Positions 6,328 to 11,020 of a stretch of 11,020 bases of DNA are shown here, piece after piece; the first letter of the stretch is position 1; each line of letters opens with the position of its first letter. This DNA comes from Alphaproteobacteria bacterium. GTDB lineage: Bacteria > Pseudomonadota > Alphaproteobacteria > UBA8366. Location: positions 1 through 11,020 of the forward strand of contig JASLSL010000226.1 of assembly GCA_030743445.1 (NCBI GenBank), written 5' to 3'. The position numbers and the translations under genes were made by a program. The notes below the pieces were generated by a model that was not told where the DNA came from, did not search any database, and was given only the letters and a program-made list of their open reading frames with translations.

Positions 6328-7532
6328 GCCGCGACAGGGCCGGCGTCGGCGGCCGTCTTCGCGATGACTTCGCGGTAGACCTCGAGCGTCGCGGCGCACA
6401 TGCCCTCCTTGCTGAATTTCGCCCGCGCGTTGGCCATCGCGCGCTCGGCGATCCGCTCGCGCCTTGCGCTGTCGAGCCCGATCGCGGCCTCGACCCGTTC
6501 GGCGAGCGCCGCCGCGTCGCCCGGCGGGAACAGCCATCCGGTCTCGTCCTCTAGCAATAGCTCGCGGCTGGCGCCGTGATCCGAGGCGATGACCGGCGTT
6601 CCCATCGCCTGGGCCTCGACCATGATCCGGCCGAAGGCTTCCGGGTCGGTCGAGGCCGAGACCACCACGTCGGCGAGCTTGTAGGCCGCCGGCATGTCCG
6701 GGCAATCGCCCATCAGGTGGACCGTGCCCTCGAGGCCGCGGTCCTGGATCAGTCCTTCGATCTCGCGCCGATAGCCAGTCCGGCCCTGGTCGTCGCCGAC
6801 GATGAGGCAGCGCAGGCGGGCGTTGTCGAGCCGCGCCACCGCCTCGATCAGCACCCGCTGACCCTTCCACCGGGTCAGGCGCCCCGGCAGCATCACGATC
6901 GGCACGCCGTCCGGCAAGCGCCAGTCGGCGGCGAGCTTGATCACCCGCTCGTCGCTGACCTTGGCCGGGTCGAACAGCTCGGTGTCGATGCCGCGGTGAA
7001 TGACCCGGATGCGCGACCGATCGGACTTGTATTCGGCCACCATGTGCTCGGCGATGAACTCTGAGATCGCGATCACCCGGTCGCCCGTGGTCATCACCCG
7101 GTTGTACCAGCGCTTCGGCGCCAGGCCGATATTGTAGGTGCCGTGGAAGGTGGTGACGAACCCGACCCCGGCGTGTCGGGCGGCGGCGCGGGCGCTGATC
7201 GCGGGGGCGCGGCTGCGGGCGTGAACGATGTCGACGCCGTGCCGGCGGATCACCTCGGCCAGGCGCTCGACGTTGGACCGCATCACGAACGGGTTCTTGG
7301 AATGCACCGGGAGTTCGACATGGACGGCGCCGGCGCGCTCGACCGCGCGCACCATCGGGCCGCCCGAGGAGGCGACGACGGCGCCCCACCCGGCGTCGCC
7401 CAACGCCTGGGCGATGTCGACCGTGCCGCGTTCGACCCCGCCGGTGACCAGCGAAGGCAGCACCTGGAGGATGGTGGGCGCCCCGCTGGCTCCCGCCGCC
7501 GGCGCTATGCTAGTGTCGGCACCGTCGCTCAT
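6324..7532 (-). CDS. Glycosyltransferase family 4
   Basis: This retaining GT-B glycosyltransferase has 402 residues. The N-terminal half carries G-G-V-E (31-34) after V-L-P-S-L, typical of GT4 enzymes, and H-A-R-S-R-A-P (104-110). The C-terminal donor domain has G-R-L-T-R-W-K-G (217-224, with Arg218 and Lys223 placed to bind the donor phosphates) and the E-x7-E motif Glu298...Glu306 in P-E-A-F-G-R-I-M-V-E. There is no signal peptide or membrane segment, so it is a cytoplasmic or peripheral membrane enzyme. ATG 7532 is the first start; a GGGG lies four bases upstream and AAGGA slightly further. It heads the GT4-GT9-thrS-infC run and probably works with the GT9 protein on an LPS core or another surface glycan. 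The sugar specificity cannot be told. Confidence 0.93.
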   Translation of the reverse strand: MSDGADTSIAPAAGASGAPTILQVLPSLVTGGVERGTVDIAQALGDAGWGAVVASSGGPMVRAVERAGAVHVELPVHSKNPFVMRSNVERLAEVIRRHGVDIVHARSRAPAISARAAARHAGVGFVTTFHGTYNIGLAPKRWYNRVMTTGDRVIAISEFIAEHMVAEYKSDRSRIRVIHRGIDTELFDPAKVSDERVIKLAADWRLPDGVPIVMLPGRLTRWKGQRVLIEAVARLDNARLRCLIVGDDQGRTGYRREIEGLIQDRGLEGTVHLMGDCPDMPAAYKLADVVVSASTDPEAFGRIMVEAQAMGTPVIASDHGASRELLLEDETGWLFPPGDAAALAERVEAAIGLDSARRERIAERAMANARAKFSKEGMCAATLEVYREVIAKTAADAGPVAA

Positions 7533-7568
7533 GTCCCCGTCATCCTTGGGAGATTTCGAATTCCTGCC

Positions 7569-8330
7569 GTGTCGGATGCTACATCGATATTAGCACGCGC
7601 GAGCGGCGCAACAATCGCCTACCACCATCGGGGCGGGGCGACGCCCGGGGTGATCTTCTGCACCGGCTTCAAATCCGACATGACCGGCGGCAAGGCGCTG
7701 GCGCTCGAGGCGTGGTGCCGGACCGAGGGCCGGCAGTTCACCCGCTTCGACTATCAGGGCCACGGCGCCTCCTCCGGTGACTTCGCCGAGGGCACGATCG
7801 GGCTCTGGCTCGACGATGCGCTGGCGGTGCTCGACGAGGTCGCCCGGGGCGGCCAGGTGATCGTCGGCTCGTCGATGGGCGGCTGGATCGCGCTGTTGAT
7901 GGCCCGCGCCCGGCCCGACCGCGTCCGGGGGCTCGTCACCATCGCCGCCGCGGTCGACATGACCGAGGAGCTGATCTGGCGGCATATGCCGCAGGAAATA
8001 CGGGACCGCATCGAGACCGAAGGTGTCTGGATGCGGCCCTCGGATTACGGCGACGGGCCCTACCCGATCACCAAGGCGTTGATCGAGGACGGCCGCAACC
8101 ACTTGCTGCTGCCCGGGCCGATTCCGTTCGAGGGGCCGGTGCGCCTGCTGCACGGCAAGCTCGACGACTCGGTGCCGTGGCGGCATTCGCGCCGGGTCGC
8201 GGAGGCGCTGCGATCCCGGGACGTCGAGGTCGTCCTGGTCGAGGATGGAGAGCACCGGCTTTCGCGCGACGAGGATTTGCAGCGAATTCTGGCGGCGGTC
8301 TCGGAGGTGTTGGAACATGTCCACGGATGA
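7569..8330 (+). CDS. Alpha/beta hydrolase, ABHD10-like serine hydrolase
   Basis: This cytoplasmic alpha/beta hydrolase has 253 residues from the GTG at 7569. The nucleophile elbow is G-S-S-M-G-G (100-105) with Ser102 as nucleophile. Asp199 (in H-G-K-L-D-D-S-V-P) and His229 (in D-G-E-H-R-L-S) complete a classical triad. The segment C-T-G-F-K-S-D-M-T-G-G-K-A-L-A-L-E (31-47) and D-Y-Q-G-H-G-A-S-S-G (61-70) resemble the bacterial relatives of the mitochondrial thioesterase/esterase ABHD10, so a small ester or acyl-thioester is the likely substrate. GTG is the first in-frame start of a usual kind, but GGGAGA (7548-7553) is too far away for a good ribosome binding site, so the start is uncertain by several residues. 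The gene overlaps the next gene by 14 bases. Confidence 0.88.
   Translation: MSDATSILARASGATIAYHHRGGATPGVIFCTGFKSDMTGGKALALEAWCRTEGRQFTRFDYQGHGASSGDFAEGTIGLWLDDALAVLDEVARGGQVIVGSSMGGWIALLMARARPDRVRGLVTIAAAVDMTEELIWRHMPQEIRDRIETEGVWMRPSDYGDGPYPITKALIEDGRNHLLLPGPIPFEGPVRLLHGKLDDSVPWRHSRRVAEALRSRDVEVVLVEDGEHRLSRDEDLQRILAAVSEVLEHVHG
7587..7614 (-). promoter_or_regulatory. Possible sigma70-like promoter for the GT4 gene
   Basis: On the minus strand, TTGTTG (7614-7609) and TAATAT (7592-7587) are 16 bases apart and stand about 55 bases before the GT4 start. The A/T-rich -10 stands out in a GC-rich background. It lies inside the first codons of the divergent hydrolase gene, since only 36 bases separate the two starts. 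The match to consensus is partial. Confidence 0.3.
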
Positions 8331-9063
8331 ACCGGACAATCCCTACGCCGATTTCACCTTCGATGTCGCACTGGCGCATCGCATCGTCACCCTCGGTCGC
8401 CGTCTGGCCGTTGGATGCGAGGGGATTGTGCAGTCGGGCCCGTTCGCCGGCATGCGGTTCGACACCGGCGTCACGGACGGATGCCTGCTTCCCAAGGTGC
8501 TCGGTTGCTACAAGATGGAGCTCCATCCGGCGATCGCCGATGCGGTCGCGCGCGCGCCCGACATCGTCATCAATATCGGAAGTGCCGAAGGCTACTATGC
8601 GGTCGGCCTCGCCCGCCTGCTGCCGGCGGCGCGGATTTTCGCCTACGATACCGATGCCCTGGCGCGCGACCGTTGCGGCGAGGTCGCCCGCGCCAACGCC
8701 GTCGACAGCCGCGTGACCATTCGCGACGGGATCGAGCCCGAGGACTTCGCCGAATTCGCCGGCGCGCGGGTCTTCGTGGTGTGCGATATCGACGGCGGCG
8801 AATACGCGCTTCTCGATCCGGCGCGGGCGCCGGCGTTGGCCGGCTTCGATCTTCTCGTCGAGATGCATCCGCTCGGCAACCCGCCGGTGGCCGAGTTCGC
8901 GGCGCGGTTCCGGCAATCCCACGACGCCCGGATCATTCAACCCACCCGACGCGATCCCAACACTTTCCCGTTGCTTGCGGGTCTTTCGCCCGAGGACGGT
9001 CTGCTGGCGTTGTTCGAGCGGGTCGAGCCGACGCCGTGGGTCGATCTCCGGACCCGCGGTTAG
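8317..9063 (+). CDS. SAM-dependent methyltransferase-like (FkbM-like) protein
   Basis: This 248-residue protein has a Rossmann-type class I methyltransferase pattern. The glycine-rich motif I reads I-N-I-G-S-A-E-G-Y-Y-A-V-G (85-97), an acidic residue (Asp111 in F-A-Y-D-T-D) ends the second strand, and V-C-D-I-D-G-G-E-Y (155-163) resembles the D-[IV]-E-G-[AG]-E motif of FkbM-type enzymes. Motif I has Asn86 where Asp is more usual. There is no signal peptide. ATG 8317 has GGAGG (8303-8307) nine bases upstream and lies inside the end of the hydrolase gene, so the two are probably co-translated. Candidate substrates are a glycan or small-molecule hydroxyl; none can be proven. The stop codon overlaps that of the convergent hydrolase gene. 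Confidence 0.72.
   Translation: MSTDEPDNPYADFTFDVALAHRIVTLGRRLAVGCEGIVQSGPFAGMRFDTGVTDGCLLPKVLGCYKMELHPAIADAVARAPDIVINIGSAEGYYAVGLARLLPAARIFAYDTDALARDRCGEVARANAVDSRVTIRDGIEPEDFAEFAGARVFVVCDIDGGEYALLDPARAPALAGFDLLVEMHPLGNPPVAEFAARFRQSHDARIIQPTRRDPNTFPLLAGLSPEDGLLALFERVEPTPWVDLRTRG
9060..9063. other. Overlapping convergent stop codons (TTAG)
   Basis: The four bases TTAG contain the TAG of the methyltransferase-like gene (9061-9063) on the plus strand and the TAA of the exported hydrolase gene (9062-9060) on the minus strand. No terminator hairpin can lie between the two genes, so transcripts from both sides must run into the opposite gene. Confidence 0.9.
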
Positions 9064-9914
9064 TCCTTCAAGGCCGCACGTAGATAAGCCATGACCCGGG
9101 CGATCGCCTTCTGGCGCGCCTCGCGATGGGTACCGATCCAGACCTGCTTCTCGCCATCGCGGAACGCGCCGTGGCGCGCGAGGCGCCGGCGGGCCGGAAG
9201 GTCCGGGTGGTCGAAGGCGTGGTAGGCGCCCTCGTAGGCGTCGATCTCCATCGCAGCACCGCCCTCCTCGTTGTTCTCGGCGACCATCGCCAGGCACGGC
9301 TTCGCCAGGGTCCAATTGTCGGCGAGCCCGACCTGGAGCAGGGCCGGCACCGTGGCCTTGAAGCCCTTGCGCCTGATCTTGATGCAGCCAGGATAGAACC
9401 CGACCGCGGCGCGGAAGCCGTGGACCAGGTCGTTCGGCCGTTGCTCGGCGCCCTCGTTGATCGTCCACAGCATCGCCATCGCCCCGTTCGACCAACCGGC
9501 GAGCGCGATCCGGTCGGGCCGCACGAACGGCTTCGACTGCAGCCAGCGGAGCGCGCCGTAGGCGTCGTGCGGCCGCTCGCGGTCGGGCTCGATCGGCCGG
9601 TCGCGCTTGCCGCAGATCGAGCGATGGCCGCGCGGCGAGAAGCTGTCGACGAGCAGCACGACATAGCCCTTGCGCTTCAACAAATAGGCCCACGTCCGCT
9701 CGCGGCGCTTCAGGGCGCCGCGCTTGGTCACCAGGCCGGCGCAGCCGTGCATCATGATCACCGCCGGGTGCGGTCCCGGACTTTCGGGCCGGTAAAGGAA
9801 GCCGGTGAGGGGCGTGCCGTCGTTGCTCTTGAAAGTAATTCGCTCGCGCGCCACCGCGTCCGGTGCCGGGGTCGCCAACGCCACGACGATCGCGATGACG
9901 GCCATGCGCATCAT
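9060..9914 (-). CDS. Exported dienelactone-hydrolase-family protein
   Basis: This alpha/beta hydrolase has 284 residues and an N-terminal signal sequence (M-M-R-M-A-V-I-A-I-V-V-A-L-A) with probable cleavage after A-V-A near residue 22, so it should act in the periplasm. Catalytic residues visible are Ser142 (G-W-S-N-G, 140-144), Asp199 (V-G-L-A-D) and His232 (A-Y-H-A-F-D). The M-M-H-G-C-A-G segment (54-60) forms the oxyanion side. True dienelactone hydrolases use cysteine as nucleophile, so the serine here argues for a general esterase or carboxymethylenebutenolidase-like function. ATG 9914 overlaps the TGA of the upstream epimerase-family gene (ATGA), making translational coupling likely; a second ATG follows at once and a third two codons later. 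The real substrate is unknown. Confidence 0.9.
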   Translation of the reverse strand: MMRMAVIAIVVALATPAPDAVARERITFKSNDGTPLTGFLYRPESPGPHPAVIMMHGCAGLVTKRGALKRRERTWAYLLKRKGYVVLLVDSFSPRGHRSICGKRDRPIEPDRERPHDAYGALRWLQSKPFVRPDRIALAGWSNGAMAMLWTINEGAEQRPNDLVHGFRAAVGFYPGCIKIRRKGFKATVPALLQVGLADNWTLAKPCLAMVAENNEEGGAAMEIDAYEGAYHAFDHPDLPARRRLARHGAFRDGEKQVWIGTHREARQKAIARVMAYLRAALKD

Positions 9915-10780
9915 TCGAGAAGGCCCTTCAGGCCAAGGCGGTAGTCGGGCCATTGCAAGGTCACGCCGAGCTCCTCCTTGATCCGGCGGTTGCGGACCCG
10001 CTTGTTGTCGCGGTAGAAGCTCGCCGCCATGTCGGACAGCCCGGCCTCCTCGATCGGCACCTCGGGCGGGGGCTCGATCCCCAGCAGTTCGCAGGCGTGG
10101 AGGATCACGTCTTGCGGCGCCGCCGCCTCGTCGTCGGCGAGGTTGTAGGCGGCGCCCGGGTTGGGCCTGGCGATCGAGGCGCAGAGCGTGGCGACGATGT
10201 CGTCGACGTGAATCCGGCCGAACACCTGGCCCGGCTTGACGATGCGCCGGGCGCGGCCCCGCCGCACGGTCTCGAGCGCGTTGCGGCCGGGCCCGTAGAT
10301 CCCGGCGAGGCGAAACAGGTGGACCGGCAGGCCGTGGTCGCGCCAGAGCTCGAGCCAGCCCGCCTCGGCCGCGAGCCGTCGTTCGCCGCGCGGCCCGGTG
10401 GGGCGGAGCGCCGAGTCCTCGTCGACCCAATCGCCATCCCGGTCACCATAGACCCCGGTGGTCGAGAGGTAGCCGACCCACTCCAACCCCACGAGGCCGG
10501 CGATTTCGGCGGCGTGATGGGCGAGCACCGGGTCGCCATGGGTGCCTGGCGGAACCGAAGACAACAGATGGGTCGTGCCCTCGAGCACCGACCGGTCGGC
10601 GAGCGGCTCCTCGCCCCGGAACAAATGAATGTCGTAGCCGAGGGCCCTGAGCTCGTCTCGCCGCATCTCGTCCCGGCAGGTGCCGGCAAGCGCCCACCCG
10701 TCGGCGGCAAGCGCCCTGGCGAGGCGCTCGGCGCTGTAGCCGAGGCCGAAGCAAAACATATGTGGCGTGGATCGGGGCAT
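9911..10780 (-). CDS. NAD(P)-binding epimerase-family protein, YeeZ-like
   Basis: This is an atypical/extended SDR protein of 289 residues. The nucleotide-binding loop is G-L-G-Y-S-A (12-17), and R-L-A-G-I-Y-G-P-G (157-165) and F-G-R-I-H-V-D-D-I (187-195) match NAD-dependent epimerase/dehydratase relatives. S-T-T-G-V-Y-G (106-112) holds the tyrosine region; the usual Y-x3-K is not seen, as R-G-E-R-R-L (131-136) occupies that place. It resembles YeeZ, whose role is not settled, so the function is open. The start could be ATG 10780 or ATG 10759 (residue 8, just before the Rossmann motif); neither has a clear ribosome binding site. It is coupled by ATGA to the exported hydrolase gene. Confidence 0.85.
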   Translation of the reverse strand: MPRSTPHMFCFGLGYSAERLARALAADGWALAGTCRDEMRRDELRALGYDIHLFRGEEPLADRSVLEGTTHLLSSVPPGTHGDPVLAHHAAEIAGLVGLEWVGYLSTTGVYGDRDGDWVDEDSALRPTGPRGERRLAAEAGWLELWRDHGLPVHLFRLAGIYGPGRNALETVRRGRARRIVKPGQVFGRIHVDDIVATLCASIARPNPGAAYNLADDEAAAPQDVILHACELLGIEPPPEVPIEEAGLSDMAASFYRDNKRVRNRRIKEELGVTLQWPDYRLGLKGLLE

Positions 10781-10786
10781 CGCGGA

Positions 10787-10817
10787 CTTATGTGAAGCCG
10801 GTATCGCCCGCCGTCAA
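10787..10817 (-). promoter_or_regulatory. Possible promoter of the epimerase-hydrolase pair
   Basis: On the minus strand TTGACG (10817-10812) is followed after 19 bases by CATAAG (10792-10787). A transcript from here would begin at or next to ATG 10780, giving a leaderless message, which would fit the absence of a ribosome binding site. The spacing is long and the -10 match partial, so this is tentative. Confidence 0.25.
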
Positions 10818-10848
10818 GCGCAACGACGGAATGACGACAATCACAGAG

Positions 10849-10871
10849 AAAAAGGTGCCAGGCACCTTTTT
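10849..10871. repeat. Perfect A/T-flanked palindrome, bidirectional terminator-like
   Basis: AAAAAGGTGCC (10849-10859) and GGCACCTTTTT (10861-10871) are exact reverse complements around a single central A. As RNA either strand forms a stem with a three-base loop and ends in a U-run, so it could stop transcription from both directions, or be part of a dispersed palindromic repeat. It stands 68 bases upstream of the epimerase-family gene. Confidence 0.8.
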
Positions 10872-10872
10872 T

Positions 10873-10885
10873 CGGCCTTCGGCCG
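10873..10885. repeat. Small hairpin CGGCC-TTC-GGCCG
   Basis: A perfect five-base stem with a TTC loop lies directly after the A/T palindrome and before the C/G-tract foldback. Together the three form one continuous structured block. Confidence 0.6.
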
Positions 10886-10886
10886 C

Positions 10887-10990
10887 TCCCCTCCCTAACC
10901 CTCCCCCTCGTTGGGGGGAGGGGATAATTCTTTGCGGGCTCATAATTTTATTCCCCCTCCCCAACGTGGGTGGGGGTTAGGGGGAGGGGG
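10887..10990. repeat. Long imperfect foldback of C/G tracts
   Basis: Two arms of about 40 bases are imperfect inverted repeats. The inner arms are 10910-10927 (GTTGGGG...ATAA) and 10948-10965 (TTATT...CCCCAAC), matching at 15 of 18 positions without gaps, around a 20-base A/T-rich loop. The outer arms contain CCCTAACCCTCCCC on the left and GGGGGTTAGGGGGAGG on the right. The arrangement resembles the non-coding palindromic elements found in many copies between genes in proteobacteria. No protein is credible here. Confidence 0.7.
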
Positions 10991-11020
10991 TCCAAGTCAA
11001 TACTTCAACGTCACTGATCG

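Larger units (their letters stand above)
10781..11020. other. Gene-free right end of the window
   Basis: No credible gene was found here. Besides the possible promoter and the structured block described separately, the stretch 10991-11020 shows nothing recognisable. A short open frame through the C/G tracts has repeat-derived sequence only. Confidence 0.7.

Noticed and set aside
6328..7389. Upstream extension of the GT9 frame
   Set aside because: The GT9 fold begins right after GTG 6327; the extension overlaps the well-supported GT4 gene and has shadow-like composition.
8068..9693. A 541-codon minus-strand frame across the methyltransferase-like gene
   Set aside because: It runs through parts of three better-supported genes and its translation is low-complexity Arg/Ala/Gly/Pro-rich.
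10762..10980. A 72-codon plus-strand frame at the right end
   Set aside because: It begins in the epimerase-family gene on the other strand and runs through the palindrome and C/G-tract repeats; no ribosome binding site and no protein-like sequence.

Overview
This GC-rich window with dense, short-spaced genes looks like the chromosome of an alphaproteobacterium, probably Rhodospirillales-like. That placement is an inference from protein style, the order GT4 - GT9 - thrS - infC, and codon use. Most of the window is ordinary chromosome. I see no tRNA or rRNA gene, CRISPR array, transposase, integrase or phage gene.

Layout, left to right. (1) 56-595 (+) encodes an orphan histidine-phosphotransfer (HPt)-like protein. 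(2) 695-2229 (+) is a translationally coupled pair: an SDR-fold protein whose catalytic tetrad appears to be lost, and a crotonase/enoyl-CoA hydratase whose two catalytic glutamates are kept. (3) 2254-2799 (+) is a small secreted His-rich protein gene interrupted by an in-frame amber codon. (4) 7532 down to 2812 (-) is a four-gene, same-strand run: GT4 glycosyltransferase, GT9 heptosyltransferase-like glycosyltransferase, threonyl-tRNA synthetase (thrS) and translation initiation factor IF-3 (infC). The two glycosyltransferases suggest envelope polysaccharide or LPS-core synthesis. infC almost certainly starts at a non-canonical ATA codon, the hallmark of IF-3 autoregulation. (5) 7569-9063 (+), divergent from the run, is an ABHD10-like alpha/beta hydrolase overlapping a SAM-dependent methyltransferase-like gene. 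(6) 10780 down to 9060 (-) is a YeeZ-like NAD(P)-binding epimerase-family protein, ATGA-coupled to an exported dienelactone-hydrolase-family protein. It meets the methyltransferase gene tail to tail with overlapping stop codons. (7) 10781-11020 has no gene. It holds a perfect A/T-flanked palindrome, a small hairpin and a roughly 100-base imperfect foldback of C/G tracts, together looking like an intergenic repeat element.

The items most worth a second look are the ATA start of infC, the degenerate SDR active site in an operon with a competent-looking crotonase, the amber-interrupted lipoprotein with two internal tandem repeats, and the foldback array at the right end. I found no convincing new multi-gene defence or mobile system.
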